From assembly GCA_946902875.1 (NCBI GenBank), contig OX336343.1, positions 13,885,361 through 13,949,360 of the forward strand: 64,000 nt of DNA, read 5' to 3'. Shown piece by piece: positions 48,764 to 59,851 of this stretch. The DNA comes from Nematopogon swammerdamellus. Its lineage: Eukaryota; Arthropoda; Insecta; Lepidoptera; Adelidae. A program made the translations under genes and the position numbers. Below the pieces are notes generated by a model. That model saw only the letters and a program-made list of their open reading frames with translations. It ran no database searches and was not told where the DNA came from. Every line of letters begins with the position of its first letter. Position 1 is the first letter of the stretch.

Positions 48764-50487
48764 AAGTAACTTAGGTCGGGACCGGACGGCGAACAGGAAG
48801 AGGTTAAACCGTTTCGAAGAAAATAAGCAACAAAGGGCGAGGCCGAAGGCCGAGCTGCGTTCAGGAAGACCTTCAACCTTCTCGAAGAAAGTAAGTAACT
48901 GAGGGCGAGGCCTAAGGTCGAGCTGCGTTCAGGAAGACTATAATCCTTCTCGAAGAAAGTAAGTAACTAAGGGCGTGGCCGAAGGCCAAGCTGTATTCTG
49001 GAAGACACTAAACCTTCTCGATGACAGTAAGTAACTATGGGCGATAGTTACTTACTTTCTTCAAGGCGGTTTATAGTCTTCCTGAACAAAGCTCGGCCTT
49101 CGGCCTCGCCCTCAATTACTTAATTTCTTCGAGAAGGTTTATGCTCTTCCTGAACGCAGCTCGGCCTTCGGCCTCACCCTTTTACTTTCTTCGAGAAGGT
49201 TTATGGTCTTCCTGAACGCAGCTCGGCCTTCGGCCTTGGACACGATTACTTAATTTATTCGAGAAGGTTTATAGTCTTCCTGAACGCAGCTCGGCCTTCG
49301 GCCTCGCCCTTAGTTACTTACTTCTTCGAAAAAGTTATCGTCTTCCTGAACGCAGCTCGGCCTTCGGCCTCGCCCTCAGTGACTTACTTTGTTCAAGAAG
49401 GTTTATAGTCTTGCTGTACGCAGCTCGGCCTTCGGCCTCGCCCTCAATTACTTACTTTCTTTGAGTAGGTTTATCGTCTTCCTGAACGCAGCTCGGCCTT
49501 CGGCCTCGCCCTCAATTACTTAATTTCCTCGAGTAGGTTTATAGTCTTCCTGAACGCAGCTCGGCCTTCGGCCTCGCCCTCTGTTACTTACTTCTTTGAA
49601 AAGGTTATCGTCTTCCTGAACGCAGCTCGGCCTTCGGCCTCGCCCTCAGTGACTTACTTTCTTCAAGAAGGTTTATAGTCTTGCTGTACGCAGCTCGGCC
49701 TTCGGCCTCGCTCTCAATTACTTACTTTCTTTGAGTGGGTTTATCATCTTCCTGAACGCAGCTCGGCCTTCGGCCTCGCCCTTAGTTACTTACTTTCTTC
49801 GAGAAGGTTTACTGTCTTCCAGAATGCAGCGTACAGCAAGACTATAAACCTTCTTGAACAAAGTAAGTCACTGAGGGCGAGGCCGAAGGCCGAGCTGCGT
49901 TCAGGAAGACGATAACTTTTTCGAAGAAGTAAGTAACTAAGGGCGAGGCCGAAGGCCGAGCTGCGTTCAGGAAGACTATAAACCTTCTCGAATAAATTAA
50001 GTAATCGTGTCCAAGGCCGAAGGCCGAGCTGCGTTCAGGAAGACCATAAACCTTCTCGAAGAAAGTAAAAGGGTGAGGCCGAAGGCCGAGCTGCGTTCAG
50101 GAAGAGCATAAACCTTCTCGAAGAAATTAAGTAATTGAGGGCGAGGCCGAAGGCCGAGCTTTGTTCAGGAAGACTATAAACCGCCTTGAAGAAAGTAAGT
50201 AACTATCGCCCATAGTTACTTACTGTCATCGAGAAGGTTTAGTGTCTTCCAGAATACAGCTTGGCCTTCGGCCACGCCCTTAGTTACTTACTTTCTTCGA
50301 GAAGGATTATAGTCTTCCTGAACGCAGCTCGACCTTAGGCCTCGCCCTCAGTTACTTACTTTCTTCGAGAAGGTTGAAGGTCTTCCTGAACGCAGCTCGG
50401 CCTTCGGCCTCGCCCTTTGTTGCTTATTTTCTTCGAAACGGTTTAACCTCTTCCTGTTCGCCGTCCGGTCCCGACCTAAGTTACTTT

Positions 50488-50630
50488 TTTTTTTTTATGG
50501 GAAGCTCGACATATCGCGCTCGCCAGACTAACGCAGAGGTGTAGTTCGACGGCGCCCACGGGCATTCGAATATTTACGGGGGCTGCGAATACCATGTCGG
50601 CCGGCTAGGTGCACCTTCACATTATGTAAT
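50488..50630 (-). mobile_element. Mirror copy of the LINE insertion (right arm)
   Basis: It is identical to 48621-48763 on the other strand except for one additional A in the poly(A). An independent insertion at the same base is implausible, so the arm was copied after insertion. Confidence 0.85.
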
Positions 50631-51883
50631 GTACTTAGTTTCTTCTTATGAAATACGAATTTCACGCGAGCGAATCCGCGGGAAAAAGCTATCGATATTA
50701 AAATAAGAAAATTCAATTAAAATAAATCAAATACTTTAGATACCTACCTAACTAAGTAAAATACTCCACATTATTAGCATATCCGGAACTGAATTTTATT
50801 TAGCCTATCCTGTGTCTCGTATAGCTAAATGTGCGTGTAGTAATTTTAATCGAATTTAGATGATCGGCTTAAATTTTATGAAGGAAATTCATACAAACAT
50901 ATTCGCCTCGCCCCGCTGCCCCCCGCTGAGAGAAGCGCAGCGCTTCTCTCAAGACATTCTCGTCGTCGTAACTTTTAAACTATTTGTCCAAATTACTTAG
51001 TGTAACAGCCAATGTTTATCTACTTTAAATACCAGAAGCGATAAATATGTATGTATTTTGATAAGAATTAATTCAAAACTATAAAATGTGCATTGTAAAT
51101 ACAGTATGCAATTTAAATGTATTTTTGGTTCACTATTTTGGCTATAGTGGCTTCCACATAAAAGGTAGATATATGCTGTCGCGGACTTTTTTTTAGAACT
51201 ATTTTAGAGAAACTACCTCACCATACACTATCTTCGTGTAACTCTAACGGTTTATGCAGCGCACGCCGAGATAGGTCTCAGAAGGCAGGATTTTTTCCGA
51301 CTTACTTGACATTTATCGATATTTGGGCAAATTTACACAATGTCTTTATAAATTATAGCCTTTTTGATGTATAAGCTATAGTACTGTAAAGGCTCATCAA
51401 AATCTGTTCAGTAGTTTTTGCGTGAAAGAGGAATATAGTGCGGCTGCTCGGTTCGCTGTTGAGTTTATAGGCCGCGCCTCCCGCGCGCCGCCTCCGCCCC
51501 GCCGCCGCCAACTGCCGCTCGCTCGGTAAATACCTATGTAGTATGTATAGTACTAAGGCGCGCGGATTGAACATATCGGTTTGTATGGGAGCCACATCTT
51601 AGCGTAACCGGAACTGAATTTTATATAGCCTATCCTGTGTCCCATATATTTAAATGTGCTTGTACAAAGTTTCATCGAATTCGGATGATCGGTTAAAGAG
51701 TTATGGCGGAACATACATACATACATACATACATACATACAGAAAAGATTTCTAAAAATCGTCAATTTAGCTTTAGTATCATACATAGAGGCTACAAACT
51801 CAATATTTCCTAAAACAAAGCAACTTACTCCATGACCATCCCTTACAGATTTATTATTAGTATTGATGATTGATGATTACCCC

Positions 51884-52225
51884 AAGAAAAGTTAGTTCAT
51901 TAGCAAGGTTTAATGACAAGTTATCTGCAGTTTTTAATATGCTATCATTGTTATTACGTCTATGAGTCCCAAGAGCAAAGTGCATAATATTAGTTTTGTT
52001 GACATTTAGCAATAGATTGTTGCACTCAAACCAAGATTTTAGAGATTCTAGTACAGTTAAAAAGGATTCTCTCAGTTTACTTATATCATTGTTTTTCAGT
52101 ACAACTGAGATATCATCTGCAAACATTACCATCTCTATATCGTCTGTTATACAGCTCGAGATGTCGTTAACATATATTAGAAACAATAATGGTCCCAGGA
52201 TAGAACCCTGCGGCACACCTAAAAT
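51884..52225 (-). pseudogene. LINE reverse transcriptase fragment
   Basis: The minus strand reads PQGSILGPLLFLIYVNDISS, EMVMFADDISVVLKNNDISK, SWFECNNLLLNVNKTNIMHF and ANELTFLGV. The catalytic FADD is intact. The fragment is cut on the left by the edge of the giant palindrome and on the right by a different repeat at about 52226. Confidence 0.85.
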
Positions 52226-52490
52226 AAATGTGAAAGTATGTTTGTTTGTTTGTTTGTTTGTTTGTTTGTTCCTCTTTCACGCCTGAACGGCTGGACGGAT
52301 TTTGACGAAACTTTGTATAGTGGTAGTGTATATCCCGGAGTAACATAATTTTGAAAAAAGTGGTCAAGTTCGAGACGAGCTCGAGTAAAGAGGGTTCCGT
52401 ACCATCCCGATTTCTGTGAGAACTAAAAAACTTAGGATTTTCGTTTAGGTTATCCTGTAAATTAAGTGTATATTAGGATTTTCGATTAGG
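52226..52490. repeat. GTTT microsatellite and dispersed repeat
   Basis: (GTTT)n lies at 52240-52269. It is followed by CTCTTTCACGCCTGAACGGC and a segment resembling 2831-2960. Confidence 0.5.
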
Positions 52491-52769
52491 GAGAGAGGGA
52501 GGGAGCGAGGGGGAGCTATGAACGCGGAACGAAGGGGGAAAGGGGGTGGGGGTAAATAGAGGCATAGAGGGAGGGAGGTGAGAGAGGGGCGAGAGGGGAG
52601 GTGGAGGGAGGTGAGGAAGGGCCGAGAGGGGAGGTTGACGTAGAGAGATGGAAGGGAGGGGGGAGGGGTCGGCAGAGGGGGGGGAGGGGATGGGAGGAAC
52701 GGTCGGGAGAGGAGCGGAGGTAGGGAGATGAAGGAAGGGGAAGGAGGGTGGGGGAGAAGGAGAGGTACC
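52491..52769 (+). repeat. Purine-rich G/A tract
   Basis: About 280 bp is almost entirely G and A (GGGAGGGAGG-like), directly before the SINE A composite. Confidence 0.7.
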
Positions 52770-53074
52770 GTGTGGGGCCGGTACTTTAAAAGAATAGCCC
52801 CACTGCATCTCTACCCGTGTATGTCGTAAAAGGCGACTAAGGGATATGACTCCCTTCTTATATTACTAGGTGGTAGGGTTTATCCCGCCCGGGCTGGTAC
52901 CACCGCACTGAATGAAAGGTCGGTCGAAACGGCTATGTAAATAGTTTGTGTTTTCCGTCCAGTTCAGTGTAGCCGGCACGACCGAAGGGAAGCACTGACG
53001 TGGCACCAATTCACCCGGTGTTATGGGCTGACATCACGGATGTTGTAGGTGATGTAGCCAACCGTGTCAGTTTC

Positions 53075-53105
<31 letters not shown>
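52770..53105 (+). mobile_element. SINE family A tail with the alternative head, long poly(A)
   Basis: TGTGGGGCCGGTACTTTAAA and GTATGTCGTAAAAGGCGACT precede the family A core and tail, ending in about 27 A residues (53079-53105). Confidence 0.85.
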
Positions 53106-53109
<4 letters not shown>

Positions 53110-53352
53110 GAGAGGGAGAGGGAGAGGGAGAGGGAGAGGGAGAGGGAGAGGGAGAGGGAGAGGGAGAGGGAGAGGGAGAGGGAGAGGGAGAGGGAGAGGG
53201 AGAGGGAGAGGGAGAGGGAGAGGGAGAGGGAGAGGGAGAGGGAGAGGGAGAGGGAGAGGGAGAGGGAGAGGGAGAGGGAGAGGGAGAGGGAGAGGGAGAG
53301 GGAGAGGGAGAGGGAGAGGGAGAGGGAGAGGGAGAGGGAGAGGGAGAGGGAG
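53106..53352 (+). repeat. GAGGGA hexamer array, about 41 units
   Basis: It is an essentially pure (GAGGGA)n of ~246 bp directly after the SINE poly(A). Long open frames through it (Gly-Arg or Glu-Gly repeats) are artefacts. It is followed by AGAATATAAGAGAAACGA, as at 28.09 kb. Confidence 0.95.
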
Positions 53353-53625
53353 AATATAAGAGAAACGACAGTTTAATATCATATTTGCGTTTAAATCGGA
53401 TTTACTGTTAGATCGAGTCTACAGCGAGCGAAGCCGCGGGCAAAAGCTATCCTCCATAAAATTTAAGCCGATCATCTAAATTCAATTAAAATTATTACAT
53501 GCACATTTAACTATACGTGACACAGGATAGGCTAAATAAAATTCAGTTCCGGTTACGCTAATAGTTGGAATATTTTACTTTAGTATTTCATTTATTTTAA
53601 CTGAAGTTTCTTATTTTAATAACGA

Positions 53626-55015
53626 TAGTTTTTTCCCGCGGATTCGCTCGCGTGAAATTCGTATTTCAAAAGAAGAAAGTTACTTAACTTAGGCCGGGGC
53701 CGAAGGGTGAACTGGATTCACATAAACAATAAACATTCTCAAAGGAAGTAAGTAACATACTAAAAGCGAGGCAAAAGGCCGAGCTGCGTTCAGGAAGAGT
53801 ATAAACCTTTTCGAAGAAAGTAAGTAACTGAGCGCGAGGCCTAAGGTCGAGCTGCGTTCAGGAAGACTATAATCCTTCCCGAAGAAAGTTAGTAACCAAG
53901 GGCCTGGCCGAAGGTCGAGCTGTATCCTGGAAGACGCTGACAGTAAGTAACTATGGGCGATAGTTACTTACTTTCTTCAAGACGGTTTATAGTCTTCCTG
54001 AACGCAGCTCGGCCTTCGGCCTCGCCCTCAATTACTTGATTTCTTCGAAAAGGTTTATAGTCTTCCTAAACGCAGCTCGGCCTCCGGCCTCGCTCTTATT
54101 TACTTACTTTCTTCGAGAAGGTTTATGGTCTTCCTGAACGCAGCTCGGCCTTCGGCCTCGCCCTTATTTACTTACTTTCTTCGAAAAGGTTATCGTCTTC
54201 CTGAACGCAGCTCGGCCTTCGGCCTCGCCCTCAGTTACTTACTTTCTTCGAGAAGGTTTATGGTCTTCCTGAACGCAGCTCGGCCTTCGGCCTGGCCTTC
54301 TGTTACTTACTTTCTTCGAAAAGGTTATCGTCTTCCCGAACGCAGCTCGGCCTTCGGCCTCGCCCTCAATTACTTAATTTCTTCGAGAAGGTTTATAGTC
54401 TACCTGGACGGAGCTCGGCCTTATTTACTTACTTTCTTCGAGAAGGTTTATGGTCTTCCTGAACGCAGCTCGGCCTTCGGCCTCGCCCCCTGTTACTTAC
54501 TTTCTTCGAAAAGGTTATCGTCTTCCTGAACGCAGCTCGGCCTTCAGCCTCGCCCTCACTTACTTACTTTCTTCGAGAAGGTTTATGGTCTTCCTGAACG
54601 TAGCTCGGCCTTCGGCCTCGCCTTCTGTTACTTACTTTCTTCGAAAAGTTTATCGTCTTCCTGAACGCAGCTCGGCCTTCGGCCTCGTCCTCAATTACTT
54701 AAATTCTTCGAGAAGGTTTATAGTCTTCCTGAACGCAGCTCGGCCTTTGGCCTCGCCCTCAGTTACTTACTTTCATCAAGAAGGTGTATAGTCTTCCTGA
54801 ACGCAGCTCGGCCTTCGGCCTCGCCCTCAGTTACTTACTTTCTTCGAGAAGGTTTATTGTCTTCCAGAATGCAGCTCAGCCTGAAGCCTCGCCGTTAGTT
54901 ACTTACTTTAGTTGAGAAGGTTTATTGTTTACCTTAACGCAGATTGGCCTTAGTTACTTACTTTATTCCTTTGAAATACGAATTTCACGCGAGCGAAGCC
55001 GCGGGCAAAAGCTAG
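53626..55015. mobile_element. Foldback element FB-4, most complete copy
   Basis: It starts GATAGTTTTTTCCCGCGGAT and ends GCCGCGGGCAAAAGCTAGT, with TCGCTCGCGTGAAATTCGTA inverted at the two ends. A few units in one orientation lead to the fold GTAACTAT-GGGCG-ATAGTTAC (53947-53967), then about 14 units in the other orientation. The length is 1.39 kb with no transposase. The left flank (53455-53625) is shared with the giant palindrome (48365-48557). Confidence 0.8.
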
Positions 55016-55925
55016 TTCTAAAATATCTACGAATGCATTTCGAAGCTTCTGAGACAGTATATTTTTAAATGACAAATTTTAAGGTTATGTTATTTTATAT
55101 TCAAACTGCGGTTTACCCGCATGTACTATACTGTTATGGTGACTGGCGAAATGGCTTTAATTTTTTAATTAAAAAATAATTAAAACCTAAAATTTATATA
55201 AAAATTTGTTGTCTGTAAAGTCGGTTTACGGACAAAGATTTACGGACGATAATTTTACGTGATGACGTGGAATAATCGTAGTACATAGAGCAAAGATCAG
55301 TCATTCTATTTCCAGTAGAAAGATTGAATGTTGAATTGTCATATTGATGGCCAGTCATCTTGTGACTGGCCATCAATAAACTTCTGTTGTCTGATCTTGA
55401 CAGTTTTACTTCTTAAGACGTTTCCATAGTAACTTCGACTATACCGATTGTGCCTCTCTATCGCTTGTTACGCGCTCTCACTTGCACACACAGGCTCAGA
55501 TGGAACGTGACACTTTTTCGTGTGTGCAGCCGGTGTTCATCAATTTATAAGACGTGACGTCATCACGTCAAAACTATTTGAGCTAACAAGAATGGTTGAG
55601 TAGTTGTCTGAATTTTGTATCCTCTTCAAAAACACGTCACTTTTGTATTCTCTTCAAAAACTCTCTTCATCACTTCAACAATATGCGACTGACTACAAAT
55701 TGTAAAGTAGTTTAGTGCGTGCAGGAGCACGTGACAAAGGGAGTGTCCAAACATGAAAAATTTACGGCTCGGAAACAGTAGCGCTTCACAGGTCATTTGT
55801 CATGGAATGTTCTGTTGGGTAATAAGTATAATGGATACAACTCAGAAGCCTTTATAAAGGTATTATTTATTAATATAATTTATGTGTTTAGGTTTTTATG
55901 GCGCCTTTCTCCACTTATATACGAC
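55016..55925. other. Unassigned DNA with a small hairpin
   Basis: A perfect 16-bp-arm hairpin lies at 55342-55378 (TATTGATGGCCAGTCA, loop TCTTG). No coding sequence is recognised. Confidence 0.45.
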
Positions 55926-56462
55926 TAGCTGTGTTCGCGGCTTCGCTCGCGGAAATGGACTTTTTTAACATTGGAAATGTTTAATGGATCGATTTTGCGT
56001 TATACACAAAAATTCTTATAACTTTGTTGATATAATATAAGGGTTACGAGGGTTAGTGAGGGCTTAATCAACGCAGAATTTATCGAGACGTAGTTAATAA
56101 TATGAGATTTTGAAAATTTCGAAATGCTTTTTTTGAAAAATCCAAAAAACCAAAAAAAATCGGAAAAAAATCCTGTCATTTTTTCGTAATTATTTTTTTA
56201 TAAGTTCCGGTTAAGGGTAAGGGCAAAAAGAATAAAATATGCATATAGAAAATGAATTGGGCTACTCGAGGGTATTTTTGGTTGTGGTGTTCGACTTATG
56301 GTTGATGAGCAGCGCGACCCCAATGTTCAGAAATTTTTAGAAAATTTGCACTGTTCATACACAAAAATGCAAGCGAGGGTTCAATCGACGCAGAATTTAT
56401 TTGATGATATGAGATTTTGAAAATTTCGAAATACTTTTTTTGAAAAATCCAAAAATCAAAAA
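55926..56462 (+). repeat. Dispersed repeat E, copies 1 and 2
   Basis: It begins ACTAGCTGTGTTCGCGGCTT. Segments GACGCAGAATTTAT and TGAGATTTTGAAAATTTCG occur twice here (about 56080 and 56390) and again at 59.02-59.30 kb. Confidence 0.6.
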
Positions 56463-57165
56463 GTCAGCGTTTATGTGTCAGTCAGCGTTTATGTGTCAGT
56501 CAGCGTTTGTGTGTCAGTCAGTCAGTCAGCGTTTGTGTGTCAGTCAGTCAGTCAGCGTTTATGTGTCAGTCAGTCAGCGTTTGTGTGTCAGCCAGTCAGC
56601 GTTTGTGTATCAGTCAATCAGTCAGCGTTTATGTGTCAGTCAGTCAGCGTTTATGTGTCAGTCAGTCAGCGTTTCTGTGTCAGTCAGTCAGCGTTTTTGT
56701 GTCATCAGTAAGCGTTTGTGTGTCATTCAGTGTTTATGTGTCAGTAAGTCAGTCAGCGTTTGTGTGTCAGTCAGTCAGTCAGCGTTTATGTGTCAGTCAG
56801 TCAGCGTTTGTGTGTCAGCCAGTCAGCGTTTGTGTGTCAGTCAATCAGTCAGCGTTTATGTGTCAGTCAGTCAGCGTTTATGTGTCAGTCAGTCAGCGTT
56901 TCTGTGTCAGTCAGTCAGCGTTTGTGTGTCAGTCAGTCAGCGTTTGTGTATCAGTCAGTCAGTCAGCGTTTGTGTGTCAGTCAGTAAGTCAGCGTTTGTG
57001 TGTCAGTCAGTCAGTCAGCGTTTGTGTGTCAGTCAGTCAGTCAGCGTTTATGTGTCGGTCAGTCAGCGTTTGTGTGTCAGTCAGTCAGCGTTTGTGTGTC
57101 AGTCAGTCAGTCACCGTTTATGTGTCAGTCAGTCAGTCAGCGTTTATGTGTCAGTCAGTAGTAAT
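56463..57165 (+). repeat. CAGT-variable minisatellite, about 30 units
   Basis: Each unit is GCGTTTRTGTGTCA plus a variable number of GTCA tetramers, giving 18-, 22- and 26-bp units. A block of about seven units around 56538-56700 recurs at 56773-56926 with the same length order and the same variants (GCCA, GTCAATCA). Frames of 239-255 codons cross it in more than one phase and are not genes. Confidence 0.95.
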
Positions 57166-57570
57166 AATTATAGGAAATATATCTTTTTTTCCACCAGTCG
57201 AAGTTAAAGAGAGTCTCGGGGCGTAAGTACTACTGTTGGCGACAGAGACTTATTGTCTCTGTTGTCATTAAGAACTTAACGCGATTAGGAAAATAGATGA
57301 AATCTATTATATTATCTAGAATATTATCTCATAGCTCGTTTATACACATAGATAGAGTTGAGATCTACGCGCGCCGCGTATTGAGGGCAGTGGGGGCTTT
57401 GACCTATAAATCTTAGTGAGGCGACTAAAAAATCCACCTACATTGCTATTACTTTATGATAAATTGAAAAACCTAAGCCTAATTTTTTTTGGCCCTAACA
57501 ATACTTAACCAAAAACTACTATCGAATCGCGCACCGAGGGTACCGTATCGCCATGTCACGGCTAGCGCCA

Positions 57571-57731
57571 CTAGATGAATTTCATAACACGCCACGCCAT
57601 CTAGATGGCGTGTTATGAAATACTTCATATTAGTTAGTCACGATTAGAAAATGATTCATCATCTATTTGGTAGATGGCGCGCGCGCATACACTTTTTGAA
57701 ACCAAAAAGTGTATGCGCGCGCGCCATCTAT
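57571..57731. repeat. Two neighbouring hairpins
   Basis: One has 15-bp arms with TTTCATAACACGCC around CCATCTAGATGG (57579-57620). The other has 28-bp perfect arms, 57671-57698 and 57703-57730, with a 4-base loop and the GCGCGCGC core. Both lie by TAGATGGCG-type sequence. Confidence 0.85.
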
Positions 57732-57734
57732 GGG

Positions 57735-58270
57735 AACCCCCGTGAGTTTTTTACTTTTTCTTATTTTCATTATTTTTTGTTATATCGGCCATAATAACAC
57801 ATTTTCTGTGAACATTTCAACGGGCTACCAAATTACGGTTCAAGAGATACAGGCCTCGGACAGACGGACGGACAGACAAGCGGCGGGTGGCCGAGTGGTT
57901 TGGGCATTGGCTTCAAATGCGAGAGGTGCGAGGTTCGAATCCGGTCGGCGTGTAACAATGAGTTTTTTTCTGACGAAAAAATTTACGTGTATGCATACCT
58001 ACACCTGCTGCTGCCGCATAGCAGCCTCGGCTGTGTTCTCCTCTAGTCTAGTATAGCCAGCAATCCAGGGAAGTCTCCGGTATGGTACCTACCTTCTCGG
58101 AGGTGATATTGGCTGGTCGGAGCATGCGCTTTGGCCCCTCCGGCTCAGCCACCCATACCGGATTACATAAAAAAAAAAGACAGACGGACGGACGGACAGA
58201 CAGACAGACAGACAGACGGCGTAGGCTTAGTAATAGGGTCCCGTACCGGATACGGAACCCTAAAAACAAA
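57735..58270 (+). repeat. Microsatellite-associated repeat, split by a SINE
   Basis: TTGTTATATCGGCC and GAGATACAGGCCTCGG run to the GACGGACGGACAGACA microsatellite, which is interrupted at 57880 by the SINE and resumes at 58181. GTCCCGTACCGGATACGGAA ends it. Confidence 0.7.
57882..58180 (+). mobile_element. SINE family B, full-length, inside the microsatellite
   Basis: The tRNA-like head has A-box GTGGCCGAGTGG and B-box GGTTCGAATCC (57931-57941), the family B tail and an A-run at 58169-58180. GACGGACGGACAGAC-type sequence on both sides could be the target duplication or simply microsatellite. Confidence 0.85.
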
Positions 58271-58281
58271 AAAAAAATAAT

Positions 58282-58358
58282 TCGCAAAAGTGAGATTCGA
58301 ACCAACGTCACTAGATTGAAAAGCTAAGCATATACCATTGAGCTATGAAACTTACCGT
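58282..58358 (-). tRNA. tRNA-like sequence, probably a pseudo-tRNA or SINE head
   Basis: The minus strand reads TTTCATAGCTCAATGGTATA (A-box-like), a short arm, and GGTTCGAATCTCAC (B-box). Acceptor-stem pairing is poor. No SINE body was recognised. Confidence 0.3.
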
Positions 58359-58399
58359 AACTAGTGCGAATTTCGCCATCTTAATCACGGAGGTAAAAC

Positions 58400-59010
58400 A
58401 AACCGACTTATAGAAAACGTGAATCGCCCCATCTCGCTCTGCATTCTTTTAATTGGATATAGATGTCTCGTCCGGCGCCATTTATCAGAGCCTCAGCTGC
58501 TCCCTACATCCAAAGCCTCCAAGGTCAACCTGTTGTCTTCACGCTTGGTGAAGCGATATCAAAATAAGCGATTCGTCGCCGCACCGGACCGGGGTGAGTC
58601 ACCATATGCCATGCCGTACGTGACACGTCACACGTCACGTCTGTGTGTGTGTGCGTGCTGTGTTGGTGGTGTTGATGCACTAACACATCTTTAACGTATT
58701 TCGTCGCGCGCGTCGCACCAGCCGCCTCCGCCTCCTCCGCGCCGCCGCGCTAATATTGTGATCTGATCGGATATACTTGACTTTTTTAAGTTTTCTTTCT
58801 TGATATTTTGAAATGTTTTTTTTTTCTTTACTTTCAAGATAATTAAGTGAGGCGGTGCTTCACTTGCTTCACCTGGGGAACCGCCACTGATTGAGGGGCC
58901 GGCAGCTGGGAGGTCACGGGCATTGTTTTGGTCTAATGAAGGAACACCATTGTCATGGACCCACCGCAGGGTCACGCGCGCGCGGCCGGGAGTAGGTATA
59001 ATGTAAACAG
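58400..59010. other. Unassigned DNA with a CpG-rich patch
   Basis: 58710-58752 is rich in CGCC and CTCCGCC. TG-rich simple sequence lies at 58640-58665. No gene is recognised. Confidence 0.35.
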
Positions 59011-59330
59011 GGCAATGGACGCAGAATTTATCGAGACGTATTTGAAGATATGATATTTTGAAATTTTCTAAATACTTTTTTTGAAATTGGAAATGTTTAA
59101 TGGATCGTTTTTGCGTTATACATAAAACTGCTTATAACTTTGTTGATATAAGGGTTCCGTGCTCTGTGGTTACGAGGGTCAATGAGGGCTCAATCGACGC
59201 AGAATTTATCAGACGTAGGTATTCTTTGATATGAGATTTTCAAAATTTCGAAATAGGTAATTTTTCTGAAAAATAAAAAAAAACAAAATTTCGAAAAAAA
59301 ATCTATATTACATTATATTATATATTAAAA
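59011..59330 (+). repeat. Dispersed repeat E, copies 3 and 4
   Basis: GACGCAGAATTTAT occurs at about 59028 and 59198, with TTGGAAATGTTTAATGGATC and TTATAACTTTGTTGATATAA, as in the copy at 55.98 kb. Confidence 0.6.
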
Positions 59331-59399
59331 GTATATTCGCTGCTCTGCGCCGCTTGACGTTGGATCGCAGCATGACTAAGCCGGGTGCAAAGGCGCGCG

Positions 59400-59679
59400 C
59401 CAAAGCTAGATTGCACATCAAAAGGACTATTCTACGAAAACGTCGCAATTTTTTGGACTTTTATATTTGTTGGGTTTACTAAATAATGAAATTTTCCAAG
59501 ATACATTTCCAATGCAGCCATTGTTGCGTACACGTAAAATCTCTTGATTTTTTTCCGACTGCGTTCCCCTCCGATCGCACTGCCCAGCTAATGTGAATAA
59601 TGGCGTGATGATAAATAGCCTATATAACCTGGAGGAAATATGTCGCATTACAGAGGCAAAAAAGTTAAATTACGAAATT
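59400..59679 (-). other. Unassigned sequence with a weak coding look
   Basis: The minus strand has a 73-codon open frame without known motifs. It is most likely repeat-derived. Confidence 0.25.
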
Positions 59680-59815
59680 TAAAAAACCCCCGACGCACCA
59701 ACACAACAACCCTTAAAAGGTAAAAAATAATTTCAGCATAGCTGATTAAAGGTGTCGGTGTCCGAGTTTTTTTTTAACCCCCGACGAAAAAAACGGAGGG
59801 GTGTTATAAGTTTTT

Positions 59816-59851
<36 letters not shown>

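Larger units (their letters stand above)
48558..50693. mobile_element. Compound foldback element FB-3 inside the palindrome
   Basis: Both ends carry CCCGCGGATTCGCTCGCGTG. Each side has inverted units, then the conserved fold GTAACTAT-GGGCG-ATAGTTAC (49031-49051 and mirrored at 50199-50219), then units of the other orientation. It therefore contains two folds where FB-1 and FB-4 have one. Confidence 0.8.
47384..51867. repeat. Giant inverted duplication, 2.04-kb arms, 407-bp spacer
   Basis: The arms 47384-49421 and 49829-51867 are near-identical reverse complements. The only differences noticed are one substitution (47629 against 51622) and one extra base in a poly(A) (48755-48765 against 50486-50497). 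Each arm holds, from outside in, an ACAT microsatellite, a GC-rich patch, the start of a foldback element, a truncated LINE insertion, and part of the ~68-bp repeat array. The spacer is more of the array in one orientation. Confidence 0.95.

Noticed and set aside
53000..53411. Gly-Arg, Glu-Gly and Leu-Pro repeat proteins over 115 codons
   Set aside because: They are translations of a GAGGGA hexamer array in three phases.
56440..57226. Open frames of 239 and 255 codons rich in Ser, Val and Gln
   Set aside because: They are a minisatellite lacking stop codons in several phases, with no start context or homology.
57882..57955. A functional tRNA gene
   Set aside because: The A and B boxes are good, but acceptor-stem pairing is poor and the sequence continues into SINE B; the same head occurs inverted at 6.5 kb.
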